A stretch of 64,000 nt of DNA from Selaginella tamariscina (GCA_003024785.1 PUQB01000367.1:186001-250000); one strand, 5' to 3'; numbered from the stretch's first letter, positions 22,901 to 35,700 are shown. Program-made: numbers and translations. The notes: generated by a model from the sequence alone, not told the origin.

Positions 22901-23688
22901 TTTTATCACATGAACACATTGATTGAGTCCAAGCATATGGTTGGTCAGTGAAGTAAGGGTAAAATCCTTAAGTCTATTCAAGTTATATTATGGGGTTACG
23001 AAGGTAGTCACTTTAAAGACTTTCGGATGATTACTAAGGCATTTGAGCTAGTCGTGTTTGAAGATTTAACGCGGTGAAGACACTGAATCAAATACCCAAT
23101 TGACATTCAAGTGTTGACAATTACAAGTTATAGATTGGCACGGAGTCTCTGTTATTACTTTCGATGTGAACACTTATCTTACTAATCTAAATACTTTATA
23201 TTAATACGTCAAAATAAAGAAACAAAAGACAAATAAAAATTATTCCTCCCCCATCATACTTCATAGAAATACCAAACGTATAACCATAGAAACTCGCACT
23301 CAACCCCCATGAAACATCCATTCCCATCAGAAAGCCAGTGTTCAAGTGCCACCACCGGCTCCTCTCCTTCTTAACCCACCTCGCTACATAGTGTACATAC
23401 ACCGAACATTATATACAAACCATTGCTGTAGTTATTCCTTCGTAGTCTTCACCCAGCAACTAAAGAAAAGCTAAGAATACCTGAAGAGTCGGAGAAGTAA
23501 AAAAACTCTTCTCCGTTGTCCACACCAAAAACCACGGACATCTCCTCAGTAAGTAAAAAGAAACCCTGCTTCACACCATCTACCCCATTGTACACACGCT
23601 TAGTACAGCCCTGTTAACCTGTTAACTATCTGCTAATTAACTTAAAAACTCTTGCGAGTCTAAGTTAAACACCGTCCCTGTTAGACAT
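19993..23688. other. Long non-coding AT-rich stretch with decayed repeat
   Basis: No supported gene. From about 22480 to 23070 the order of words (ttaaacaacttaag, cttactaagtattaacc, aaacccttagggttta, ccttaagtctattc) parallels 51130-51850, so it is a diverged, more AT-rich copy of the same repeat. Frequent AGAATATTC words occur in 20340-20640. Confidence 0.6.
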
Positions 23689-25009
23689 TTAGTAGTCTAA
23701 GTGAAGAATCCGTCTCAAACCCTTCGTAGCAGTGTCCAGAAACTCTACGTGTGTAGAGTCCACCTCGGGCTTGGTCAGTTCAGTCTTCCTTAGTGAGAAA
23801 TTAGGTATCGGAAGTGAGCTTGGCGGAGGAGAGTTTGTAAACGCAGGCCCTGCCCATTTCTCGTCGAAAACGATCGGAGGTAGTAAGAACCCGCTCTCCG
23901 TGAAGCTCCTCGTACAGTGGTTCTCTTGCTTCACCACCTTCATGAACTGCTCCTGTTTTGTATCCTCCTCTTGATCAGCTTCATAAACTGCTCCTGCTTT
24001 GCCTGTTTCTCATCCTTTAGGATCTGCTCCAAGACCTCCTTCTTCACGAATTTCCCCACCTGGTCCTGTTTCTCGTCCTTCAGTATCTGCTCCAAGTCCT
24101 CTTTCTTCACGAATTTCTCCTGTTTTGGCTTTAGAATACGCTCCAGGTCCTCTTTCTTCACAAACTTCTCCGGCTTTGGTTTCACCATGAGCTCCTGCTT
24201 TGGTTTCACTACCTGTTCCCGCTGCCAATGAGTAAAATATACATTTGTATGTGTTTTACATATAAAATCAAAACATATACACATATATGTATGTATAAAT
24301 GCTCAGACATGCACTTGCGTGCATCTCTCTCTATATGTGTACGTATAATTCAAAAGAAAGCTGCACTTGGACAAGCATACACACAGTATGTAAATTCACA
24401 CAAACAACATAACTATGCTGCTTACCAGCTGAAGCTCTTGTTTCTTAACGAATTTCGGCACTGGGTGCTGCTTGGGCTTCACATTCTGCTCGGTATTCAC
24501 GTACTTCTTCTCCTGAACCTCTACCGGAGGGGTGAGACCTTGCTTCATGTACACTTCAGAGAGTGGAAGGCCTGTAATCTTAGCGAGATCAAGCATCGCT
24601 GCCTCCCTAGACTGCGGCCGCTGCAAAATAGTGATCTTTGGAGGGGATATACTCTCTTCCTTCTTCTGCACCGACCCCTTCTTGACATATCCCGGTTTCG
24701 GCTTCCCCTTGGGAACCAATTCCTTGGAATTTCTACAGGGATTTTGTTCCTGTATTTGTTTTGTTTGCCCACTTTGGCGGCGGGCGGCTTCTTCACGGGG
24801 AAGTTCTATCTTTGGGGAAATTGGAGAAATCCGTGGAGAATCCCGATAAAGAACGGGAAAGCGGTGCAGATCTGTACATAGGAGAAGACGGAGCGGAGAT
24901 AAAAGAAGAAGAATCGGGAGTCCTTGGAGAGAACATCAAGAACATTGTGTCTCTTCCAGTACTGGTGCTGGGAGAGCTGATCCTGCGCCGGAAGAACTAG
25001 TGTCTCCAT
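23689..25009 (-). CDS. PNRC-motif protein with FVKKE repeats
   Basis: The minus frame starts METLVLPAQDQ, close to the METLV..AQ start of plant proline-rich nuclear receptor coactivator-like proteins. It ends with WAGPAFTNSPPPSSLPIP (about 23790-23850), the AG-x-F-x-SP-x-PSSLP-x-P motif of that family, which in animals links to decapping and nuclear receptors. Between them lie REAAMLDLAKITGL and KFVKKE/DLEQILK repeats (about 24020-24220, at least four), giving a charged coiled-coil-like middle. An intron at 24222-24425 has clear GT and AG ends. The reading frame is not continuous: near 24830-24960 and near 23945-23960 it must change, through introns I cannot place or one-base errors. Likely nuclear or cytoplasmic mRNA-decay adaptor by family; the repeat expansion is unusual. 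Confidence 0.5.
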
Positions 25010-25719
25010 ATCTAAGGAATTCAATTGTTTATTATCTAATTATTCTACTTACAGACTTCAATCTGATCATCAAATCGCTCACTCCTTGTTCTTAAGCTCT
25101 ACTGTGATCCGCGTGAAACGCCTTTATACAAATGAACATCCCTAGTCCGCCATAGCCACACCAAGAGACGCCATAACCGCGCCGTCAGTCATCTGGTGCC
25201 GTGAACGGGTAAAACGATATTCTTCCAGTCATACCAGTATATTCCGGTATTCTCCGTGTTATTTACAGTCAATGAACAGACGCGGTCCAAAGTTAAACGT
25301 TTGGAATTGTCGGCGGACCGCGGCGCAAAAATATCCGGGTAGGAGAAAACAAGGCCAAATTATAGGCGACCACGTGGCATAAATCCCGTCTACCTACCGA
25401 CTACGCATGTGACGTGTCCAGTATCATTGGACGTATAGTATAATGCATTTAAAGATTATACTTTTCCAAATTGAGTAGCTGAACATCACAATCACGTAAA
25501 CTTTACATGTGCATATATCATTAATTAAGTTAATAAAATATAATTAATTAATTTGTTTAAATCCGTATTACAACATTCTTATGCAAGGTGAAGATTAAAA
25601 AAATTATGATCTGACGGTCAGCAACTAAAAAAAATAGTAATTATTTAAATAGAAAATATTAACGTAAGCTTACTAGTAATAAAATATGAACATATAATAT
25701 ATATATATATATACACGAG
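25010..25719. other. Spacer between PNRC-like and kelch genes
   Basis: Holds the upstream region of the minus-strand PNRC-like gene, with a CACGTGG word near 25370, and the 3' flank of the kelch gene. No other gene is seen. Confidence 0.45.
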
Positions 25720-27141
25720 TCAAATCGCGACGACTTGACAAGTGACAAGCTCAACACGTCCGAAGCTCTTGGCAGCCACGAGAGCCAATCATTCATAAAG
25801 GAACGATTACTGGACGAAGCAGATCCACCGTCAACTGGTGAAGTCCCTCTAATCTGAGCCCTCAGTACAACCACCCTGTTACTAGCATCCTTGCTAACCA
25901 CATGTAGTTGATCACGTACAACACTAACAAGTACGGTGACTCTGAATCCGTCACGAAATTGAGAGAGAGAGGTACCTTCTTAACCACGACCCTCCACACG
26001 TCACGGTCGAAGTCATAAACCTTGATAGTCCCGTCCATAGTACTCGTGGGATCCAACGAATACAAGGAGCCGTTCACTACAACACTGAGCTTCATACCGG
26101 CTTGCCTTGCAGGCCATCCCTCGCCCATCCCTCGGGGCATCTCGCTCCATTCCCTGTCTATCGGGTTGTAAACCTCGCCTCCGATATCCATAAAGAACGG
26201 CCAAGAGTATAAGCTCTGTGGAACCCATAGCTTCCCACGGAACGCAGCCAAGCCGGTTGCAATCGGTTTGAGAATGTCCGTCACAAATGCACCGGGCAGT
26301 ACCTGAGCTCCAATGAACGGCATGCTGGGGATATCCGTCCAGGTACCTGTTACTGGATCGTAAACCTCAGCACTCTGTAACGGGGTTAACCCGTTTCGAC
26401 CCCGGTTAACCCCGCCTACGACGTAGAGCTTCCCGTCTAACAAACCAGTCTTGCAGTATGCCCTCTGTGTACCCATCGGACCTGCTTGACTCCATGAGTT
26501 TTTCCGTGGATCATACTTCCACACAGAGGATGTAGCCGAGGAGTTTAGAAAGCCGCCCAGAACATATAAGCACCCGTCAAGTGCCGCTGCTGTACAGCCG
26601 AAGAAGGGTGTTTGCTCTGTGTTATCTTTTCTTCTAAAGACGGACCTGACAAACCCGAGTAGTCCTGAGCCAGGTCTAGGAGTCCGAGAAGAACACCCGG
26701 CATGGATGGTAACCTAGTCCATTGCGAAGACAGCGGGTCCATTGCAAACCATGTCAACTGATCGTCCTTGTCTTTCAGGAGCACATAAACCACTGCTCAC
26801 AAACACTTAACTCGTGTCGGAGAGTGTAAATCTCATCACCGTTCAGTACTTGGTTCCATAAAGAACATACCATTCTCATGAAGGGATGTGCGGATCGACA
26901 CACTCTAGACAGGATCTGCATCGAGAGCTCATCAGGCAAACCGGGGATTAAAGACTGCCATTGTTGTTCTATCCTCTGTTTCTTGTGCTGGTGTCCCGAA
27001 CAGTCCCCACAACGGGCACAGAGAGGCCGCCATTGTCTCTTGTGTTGGAGCTCCAGGAACCGCCCATCGCATATCTGCCTGAATGCCGATATAATAGGAT
27101 TACCCGATTGCTGGAGGGAGGGGGAATGCAGCGACCTCCAT
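25720..27141 (-). pseudogene. F-box/kelch-repeat protein (At1g22040 type), several one-base shifts
   Basis: The F-box is at about 26880-26970 (SLIPGLPDELSMQILSRV). Kelch blades follow: WTRLPSMPG, FFGCTAAALDGCLYVLGGF, KLYVVGGVNRGRNGL, SAEVYDPVTGTW, LWVPQSLYSWPFF, GGEVYNPIDREW, and the end RVELVTCQVVAI at the stop 25720-25722. The order and wording follow Arabidopsis At1g22040. Such proteins are substrate receptors of SCF ubiquitin ligases. The frame changes by one base about four times (near 26795, 26650, 25930 and 25770), yet the conserved text continues after each. One lies in a G run (cagtggttt where one more G restores the family reading). Either a recent pseudogene or a consensus with length errors. 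The start at 27141 is weak because the frame shifts soon after it. Confidence 0.75.
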
Positions 27142-27155
27142 AGCTTAGGGTTTTA

Positions 27156-27259
27156 CCACGTGGAAATGCCACGTACGTATGTGAAAGTGCCACGTACGTA
27201 TGTGAAAGTGCCACGTACGTATGTGAAAGTGCCACGTACGTATGTGAAAGTGCCACGTA
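27156..27259. repeat. 21-bp tandem repeat with ACGT cores
   Basis: Four exact 21-bp units start at 27168, 27189, 27210 and 27231, plus a partial one at 27252; each contains CCACGTACGTATG and GAAAGT. A CCACGTGG G-box precedes them at 27156. They lie just upstream of the F-box/kelch gene and may act as clustered bZIP/bHLH sites. Confidence 0.85.
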
Positions 27260-27436
27260 TACATACAAGTGTTCGATTCTAGTTCACTGTAGTTTGTAAT
27301 GCAAATTGTGAGTTCGATTCTTCACTTTCTATTTAAATTATACTCAGGGATTCGCTTACTATTTTTAATTATTCTTAAATAAAAACAAAGAGAAGATTAA
27401 AATTTATTTAACCAAAAAGAGCACATAAACAAGATC

Positions 27437-27903
27437 TCAAGACGCCTTGGCAGCAGTATCGTGCATGTACCTGTTCGCCTCAGCACCAGTCGCCTGCGTC
27501 TTCTCGGTCAGGTGATGAGCGGTATCAGCCAGGCGCTTCCGCACAGTATCTACCTTATCAGACCCAGGAGGGTGTTTTCCCTTGACATACTGATACAGCC
27601 ACGACACTGCAGAACAGAAGACGGCAAACAAACCAGTCCCGGTCACAAAGAGGAACGCCAGAGGCACGAGAATGGGACTGAAGAAGAGCAGGAATGGAGA
27701 GGCAATCACAAAACCGATCACTGTGATTGTGATCAGAGTCCCAGCCAGAGCGAGTGCAGCCAGTATCCCCAACGCCTTAGTTGCACGAGGTGCAGTAGAC
27801 TTGGATTTCCCTATCATCTCCTTAGACTTGTCACGGGTTGCTTCCACAGCACGTCCTCCCTTTTCACGGGCTTGATCCGCCACACGTCCCCCTGATCCGC
27901 CAT
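27437..27903 (-). CDS. Oleosin
   Basis: About 155 residues. A short polar N-terminus is followed by a long hydrophobic hairpin, with the proline knot SPFLLFFSPILVPLAF (about 27650-27700) matching PX5SPX3P. An amphipathic C-terminal part follows (RKRLADTAHHLTEKTQ). Oleosins coat oil bodies from the ER and keep them small. The intended start is the ATG at 27901-27903 (MADQG); the frame from that ATG is one base off from the rest. The G/C run at about 27889-27893 appears one base short, since one more G would give the usual GGRVADQAREKGG. This looks like a homopolymer length error or a very recent mutation. The gene is head to head with the VAL-like B3 gene, and its promoter has G-box and RY elements. 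Confidence 0.9.
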
Positions 27904-28277
27904 AGCTATATAAACAAACTCGTGAGATATGGAAATGCAAGGAGAGAGGAGGTGCTTATATGGGTGATTCTTGCATGGCTTTGTCTTGACACTTGTCACT
28001 GTTAACACGTGCGTGACGTTCACCGCCGTTGCCCGCTAAACGACAGAATGGTATCCCAGATATTTGGTAGTGAAAAAATTAGGTTAATTTTTTTAAACGC
28101 GCACACGTGGCAATTATAAAGCCCTAGGTGGGGGCGGAGGAGGAGACAAGATCAGAAATGCAGTTGCTGTACAGGTGATTGAACCATAAAGGCGGGATTT
28201 GGGGTTCGATTCGCGGTTAACGCAGCTTCTTCTGGATTGTTGGGACCCTATCTCTACCTGGTAAGATCTTGACGGAA
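27904..28277. promoter_or_regulatory. Bidirectional oleosin/VAL-like promoter
   Basis: The 374-bp spacer contains TGCATG (RY/Sph core) at 27972-27977, CACGTG at 28006-28011 followed by TGACG at 28014, and ACACGTGGC (ABRE type) with CACGTG at 28104-28109. RY and ABRE pairs are the known code for ABI3/B3 and bZIP control of oil-body genes. VAL proteins bind RY sites to repress them, so the neighbour gene product could act on this spacer (inference). Confidence 0.7.
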
Positions 28278-28816
28278 ATGGATAATCTGAATAATCGCAA
28301 GATTTGTTTCAATACGAAGTGCCCCGGTGCAAACAGTGGTGTCTGGAAATTGGGTTGGCGTCTACAGTCGGGTTTATTCGCGGATTTGTGCGATATCTGT
28401 GGGTAAGCGCTTAATTAGTGCTGTATTTAATAGTGTGTCTGTCATATTGCTTCCTTAATAGTGTTGGTTTTATAAGCTTAACTGTTTATGCATGTGTAAC
28501 CTTGTATATATATAGTGTGGTGTGGTTTACATTTGTTTATAACGATAAAATTATATTGATATTTAGTTCATGTTTGTTTCTATAATTGACACTACATGTT
28601 TTAACGTTTATATGATAATCATGTGCATACGTGTTCAGCGTGTCCGGGCGTGTTACAGATAAAAATCTTCACATGTGCATTATGCGCGAAGTTTAAATAC
28701 ATGGTTACACGCACACACACACACATATAACTTTTATGCTACTAAATCTTTGTCTATACAGTATTGAACATCTACGTGGTACTTAGTTTAGTTACGTAGG
28801 TTTGACGTCACCAAAC

Positions 28817-28883
<67 letters not shown>

Positions 28884-30806
28884 TGTCTCTGCCAGGATGG
28901 TTTTTGAACAGTCGAGATTTTGTGAGGCTTTCCATGCTGACGATGCTGGCTGGAGAACATGCAACACTTGTAACAAGGTAAACTACTTGGTTATAGCATA
29001 AACATGTATCTATTTCTACATTACTGATGTGTTTGTCTGCCAGCGCATTCATTGCGGATGTATAGCCTCGGCTTCTTTGTTTGTCCATTTAGATCAAGGA
29101 GGAGTGGAGTGCATAGAGTGTTCAAAGAGGCAACCATCAGCCAAAGTTAGTATTTAAGCTAATTTGTGTGCACGTGCGTTGTTGTCATTCCGTATATAGA
29201 TATCTAACGACATGCATACACATATGATGTATATATGTGTGTGTATGGATAAAATACGTGGTTTTTCTGCAGACAATGGAACTCTCAAGTGAATCAACAT
29301 CCTTAACAAGATTAAAACACTCTGAATCCTCAGAGGAGGAACAAATAGATAAAAAGCCAAGACTTATGGACTCTTTGGCGAACTTCGATACTCTGGATCC
29401 AATTAATTTAAGGCAATCTCAAGATATGCAAACGAGCGAAGATATGTACAAAGCAGAAGCTTAAACACCATTTTGTACCGCCTCAGTACCAAGTCTTAGA
29501 CAAGGAAGTGCACTTGCCGGACGGAAAGTATCCTTGAACAACGAACTCTCTCTCTCTAACGTTCTAAATGTTGATTAATTAATACTTAATTATTTTTTTC
29601 TTTTACTTGACTTTTAAAAGCTCGGTGATTCCTCTATTTGAGAAGATGCTCACTGCAAGTGATGCTGGACGAATTGGCCGCTTAGTGCTTCCTAAGGCGT
29701 GTGCTGAGGTATATACATTACACATACGCACGATGAGTCAGATAAGCAAGCACACGCACACGCACACATACACATAAGATAAACCATATGCTTTTTTCGG
29801 TTCGGTGTGATATGTGTATGTCCGTGTGTGTGAACAATAGACATGCAATCGCACATATGCATAGAATGTGTGCATATATAAACTAAACATATGTATAACT
29901 AATCAAGCTATTTAGGCATTTTTTCCACCTATATCCGTACCAGAGGGGATTCCTATAAAGATGTATGACATGACAGGGCAAGAATGGCAATTTCAGTTCC
30001 GTTTCTGGCCGAAAACAGCAGCCGAATGTATGTTTTGGAAGGCATAACCCCATGTGTTAAATCTATGCAACTTCAAGCTGGTGATGTCGGTAAGTTTTCA
30101 TACATACATGTATATAATGTACTAGTTTATATAATATAGATTTGTATATTCTATAATGTATACATATTTATAGTTCCAAACTTTTCTAGTTACATTCAGT
30201 CGTATAGAACCTGGAGGGAAAATGGTAATGGGATACCGTAGAAGCTCTCCAACCTCGAAGTCCAAGGTAACATAATACATGTAATTTTAATGCATTATAT
30301 ATAACATATAGTAAATTGTTAAATGATATTACATCTTTTTAGAGCTCGAAAAGCGGTGCAACAGTCTCTAAGAACTCAAGGGACTATTCTGTCACGAATG
30401 AATATTCCGTCTCGAGAACTACATGGGAAGAGGCCCAGGATTTATTGACGCCGCCTCCTGGGGTCACTCCCAGTATTATGACAATCGATGGTCACAGATT
30501 TGAAGAATACGAGGTAAATAAACTACGTTACACACATACATAACATACTCGTGCATGTGTGTGTGTGTGTGTGTGTGTATACAGACTTAACATGTACATA
30601 CACATCTTCCACATTATGCGACACATACACAGACGATGTATATTTTATTACATACATTTTTTGTGTGTTTTGGAGACACACACACACACACACACGTATG
30701 CTAACTTCTATATGTGTGTTTTTTGAAGCAGGAGCCGCCCATTCTTTCGCCTAATAAGAAGCTGCAGCATGCGTCCTCTGTATCATATGCTTCTTCATTA
30801 GCTTAA
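28278..30806 (+). CDS. VAL/HSI2-like B3-domain protein, compact form
   Basis: Exons: 28278-28402, 28896-28977, 29044-29145, 29273-29527, 29621-29708, 29916-30089, 30190-30266, 30343-30513, 30732-30806. The N-terminal PHD-like zinc region reads CFNTKCPG...LCDICG, CNTCNKRIHCGC and CIECSK, as in VAL proteins. The B3 domain (29621-30266) has [30 protein letters not shown] and [17 protein letters not shown]. VALs bind RY elements and silence LEC/ABI3 programmes through histone marks. This form ends soon after the B3 domain (YASSLA) with no CW zinc finger and no EAR motif, so it is about half of VAL1. Two one-base slips: an A run near 30012-30015 appears one short, and another sits near 29450. If these are real, the B3 domain would be cut. 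Confidence 0.85.
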
Positions 30807-31048
30807 AACAATGTATTTGCTATACGTATACATAATACAAAGTATAGCCCGTACAAGACTGGAATGGAACCCTGGTATCTAGAATTTCCGTCCTACGGAA
30901 TATTCACTTTAGTATGTACGGGAAGTGCATCTTGGACATGAATACAAGAAATGCGTGGTACGGACTTTGCCCGCGCAAAAGGGTTTTGGAGGCTATGGCG
31001 AGGAGCAGCTAAGAACCCTAGGGCCTACAAGGGAAGACTTTAGGGTCA
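30807..31048. other. Spacer / SCC3 leader
   Basis: Between the B3 stop and the SCC3 start; contains the probable SCC3 leader. Nothing else is seen. Confidence 0.4.
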
Positions 31049-32698
31049 ATGGCGCCGAGCAGCACGCCGAGGATTAGCAGGGAGGAACTGGAGAAGACGC
31101 GGCTATGGCAAGAGTAAGTGTAGGTTTCTAGGTAGATTTCCAGTATTTTTGAAGATTGTCATGTTCTTTCAATGTTTTTCTGGAGAGATTTTGATGATTT
31201 TGAGGGTTTCTCGAGAGATTTGTTTGATCTAAGGAAATTCTTCTTTCCGTAGAGCAAATGCATCGACAAGCGACGAGGAGTCTCTAGAGGAAGAACACAC
31301 AGCGCCGGAGACTTCAAAGAAGCGCGCTCACACTCCGCAGGTGTGTTTTCTTCAGAAAGATTTCATTTTTATGATTCCCTTAAGATTCTGGAATATCTTA
31401 TTCCTTTTTTACAGAGGCGTCGTAAGCGAAAGACATCCGAGGAATCCGAGAACGGGAAGGACAGTGTGGAGCAAGATAGTAATGCAAATGATAAGGTGGG
31501 GCAGAAGAACAAAAAGAAGAAGATGTCTGAGGAAGACCAGAAAAGCTTGATCGGTAAGAGCTCAACGTAGCGTGCGTGCGCGCGTGTTTGGTGTCAGTTA
31601 AATATTTACTGATGTTCATAAGTGAAATGTTTTCCTTACTTATATATAAGTTTATATAACTTTACAGAGGTTATCAAAGTACCATGGAAAGCTTGTTCCC
31701 CGAGCAATCAAGAACTGGGCGGAACGTTACGATTCAGACGAACGAGCTGCTGTTTGCGAGCTGCTTAAGACGATTTTTGAGGTAGTTTTACATTCTACCT
31801 AAAGTAAACATTTAAACATGAAGTATGCTGTTACATGATATCCACATACACACACACGCGCACACACACACAAGGGAGGAACTCATCTCCTGCATTTTAT
31901 CAGGCATGTGGTGCAAAGTACGTCATCGAGGAAGACTCATTTGATGATATGGACGTGGATGAGGTGGTTTTGGAGCTCGTCAACCAGGCTCAAACGGTGA
32001 GCATACCGTATTTTTTTTTTTTGCTAGTCATATTTCATGCAACACAAATATGTAGCAATTAATTTGTACGTATATTGCCCACATTTATATATTTTTAACA
32101 TACAACAAACAGGGTGAAGTTGAGAATTTCATCAATTCGAAGCAGAAAGAGTTAAAAGGGTTCAAAGAGAATCTCACAATGTTTTGGGATACGTTTGTTG
32201 TTGAGTGTCAAAATGGACCCATTTTTGATGAGAGACTCATGGACATGTGCATCAACTTTGTGACCGCTCTCGCATGGTAAGCTACTCATGCTTATATACA
32301 TATGAATTGTACACACGCAGACACCTAGAGAAATCTTTAACGTGTCCACTAGTAGAGGTTATGTGCTAACCATCTATGTTTAGTACAATATAAATAAATG
32401 TATGCCATAGCGCGCGCACACATACCTTGTATTTGATTCTTTGTATCTTTGAAGCACGCCACCTAGAAACTTTCGACATGTAGCGACTATTATTGGGCTT
32501 CAGCTAGCAACATCATTCGTAAACGTTGCAAAGACACTGTCCGAATCTCGTGAAACAAAACAACGTCAGCTTATGGCCGAAGAGAAGAAGAAGCGTAAAG
32601 CTGGATCTCGCGTGGAGTCCCTGAAGAATGTCCTCTCCGAGACTCACAGTAAAATAACCAAGATAGAGAACATGATACAGGCAATCTTTCGTGGGTAA

Positions 32699-32740
<42 letters not shown>

Positions 32741-35700
32741 GTGCGTGGTATCTTATTTTTTTAGTACTTTAACACAAACACACAAATTAATGTCAGGATA
32801 TATAATTAAATAATTTATACATTGATTGTGTGTGTGTGTGTGTGTATCATCAACTACAAATGAATGAATTGGTTATAGCGGAAGATTTTATGGTATTTAG
32901 CGTGTGAAAGTCATAGTTCGCATGCAGGATGACATTCAATTTAATTGTGTCTTTTGCAGGTTTGTTTATGCATAGATACCGTGACGTGGATATAGACATA
33001 AGAGTAGCATGCGTCAAAGCTATTGGCGGATGGATTGTGTCGTATCCATCTTACTTCCTTACTGATCTTTATTTGAAGTACCTCGGTTGGACACTCAATG
33101 ACAAGGTACATACGTGCGTGTGTGTGTTTTGTGTGCGTTATTGGTCCTAATATGAATGTAAATTTACATTTGGAAACACGCACACACACACACATGTATA
33201 CATGGCGTACGTACTGATTTTCTAATTTTTCCTGAAACGTTGCTGTACGTAAATGCTCGATCGAGGCTCTTCGAGCTATATACGAAGTTGACGACAACGT
33301 GCCTTCGATGACACTGTTTACACAGCGTTTCTCCAACCGAATGGTTGAATTAGCGGACGACGTGGATATAACCGTTGCTGTTAGTGCAATTGGTTTGTTG
33401 AAGCAGCTGTTGAGGTACATGCATCATACATGTATGTAGTCTTATATATGCGTAGCAATGTGTGTCTGTGTTATGCATATGTATAAGTTCATATGGAGTT
33501 TATGCGCTTCCATCATATGTGTATAAACGAATGGCTTGGTTATACATACACATCTGTACATACAAACATACATAAAGACATGCTAATATATGTACACGCG
33601 ATAATATAATGTCATTGGTTTTCCAGGCATCAGCTTATCAAGGATGTGAGCTCGCTTTACGACCTGTTGATAGACGAATCACCTTCGATTCGTCATGCTG
33701 TGGGACAACTAGTGTTCGAACAGATGATATCCATGAATCATTCTGAAGGTACATTTTATTGCCAAGTTCGTAAAAATATATACCACACTACACATGCTAT
33801 GCTCGCATATATCTCTCTCTCTCTCTCTCTCTCTATACACAAATACATTTCAGTTTTTAAAGCTAGTTAATGCTTAACCTTTTACATGCATTTTGTACAG
33901 ACGGGGACAACGATAGATCCGAGGTGCAGTTGAAACGATTATTGACAATCTTAAAAGAGTTTGCCACTGATCCTATATTAAGTGACTACGTTATCGATGC
34001 TATATGGGAAGAAATGAAGGCTATGCAGGTAATTTATTACGTATTGAAACTATGTGCAAAACACAACGAAAGGTACAGTTTTAACTGTAATATAAGAACC
34101 TAGAAGATACATACTTCAATATTTGTTGCTTTCAATTGTACTGCTCCAACACACTATACTTACATATATTTGTGTTAGATCTCTTCTATGGCAAGCTGGT
34201 TACAACTTACTTAGTTTCTAGTTTTATTAACAAAATAATTACACATTTAATATTTATTGTCTTTTTCATAATGGTTTAGGATTGGAAATGCTTGATTTCA
34301 ATGCTTTTGGATGAAAGCCAAAGTCAGGAACTTGATGACGTGGACATTACAAACCTTTGTAGGATACTATGTGGCTCTGTTAAGAAATCAGCTGGTGAGA
34401 AACTCGTCCCTACGCCAGAGAGTCGCAAGACTACATTTACTAAAGCACAGAAGGTAAGGTCCTGTCAATTACTATATAATTTATGTTAACTGACTCCTAT
34501 AATCATTAAAACGTATACATATAGTAATGTAATATTAAAAACGTGTTTGACATTATTATTGTATGTTTCAAGATAATAAATGTCGTAATCAAAGGGTGAG
34601 ATATTAATATATATTGATATCATATTGCACCAGTATTGAGGCTTTTTATTTTGATCGCATCACTGCTTGGGACATTGAGAAAGCTAATTTCAATTGTATG
34701 TGAGAGGGAGGGCATGTGTTAGTGTATTATACGTGGAATCATTGTAGTATTGGGCGTAATAGTGTGTATATTATAGATAGTAGTGTTAATGTTGTTTATG
34801 TTTGAAGGATACATTTGACTCCAACAAGAAAAATCTCACAACGGCAATGATTAAGCCACATTCCAAGCTCCTGAGAAAGTACCTTGCTGATAAATCAAAA
34901 GTACGCTATATTGCGGAAATTGTGCAACATATGAAGCTGGATTTATACTCTTTGAAGCAACAGGAACAGGTAGACTCATAATTTAGCGTCATTTAATATA
35001 TACATTATAGTATCTGGTGTAGATGCAAGTTATCTATACAGAATTTTAGCATCTTCTAGAATGCGTATGATGTTAATGGTTATAGTTTGCGGTAGTACAG
35101 TGTGTTATGCCCATGCCCTTCTTTTTATAGAATCTAGTGGCATACCTTACAGTTATTGTCTTTTAGCGTATGATACGATATTTGCACCTATGTTTTGTAT
35201 ATTCTAGAAAATGCTAGATAATGTCTAGACGCTAGGTTATATCTAAAGCATGCTGTCTAAGTTATCTGTATTTATATTTTGTAGAACTGCATCCTTACAC
35301 TTGAGCTCGTAAAGGATGCCTTCTTCAAACACGGCGACAGGAAGACTCTACAAACTTGCGTTAACACTCTCTCATTCTGTGCTAATGAAACAAAGGCAGA
35401 TTTACAAAATGCCGCTCAACGTGTTCTCAAAGAAACCATCGACCAAGTTATTTCCAAGCTTCGATCTGCAATTGAGCATGCTGAGGTAGTGTGTGTGTTA
35501 GAATCATGTAAACAATGTAGCTAGCTGATACTATTTATATGCTTTTTAAAATGGCAATAGCACCGTTTTATACACGATAGTACACGATTATCACGCTATA
35601 AATCTTAAGCGCTAATGTACTCTAATGCATTATACTTGGTAAACATACTACTCTAACTTTAGTATAAATTAATCCATTTTACTATTTTCATCGGGTTGTA

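Noticed and set aside
25185-25225. TGGTGCCGTGAACGG as a retroelement primer site
   Set aside because: No LTR edge before it and no element proteins after it.
28186-28202. AAGGCGGGATTTGGG near the VAL-like leader as an array palindrome
   Set aside because: Only one half of the palindrome is present, which is expected by chance.
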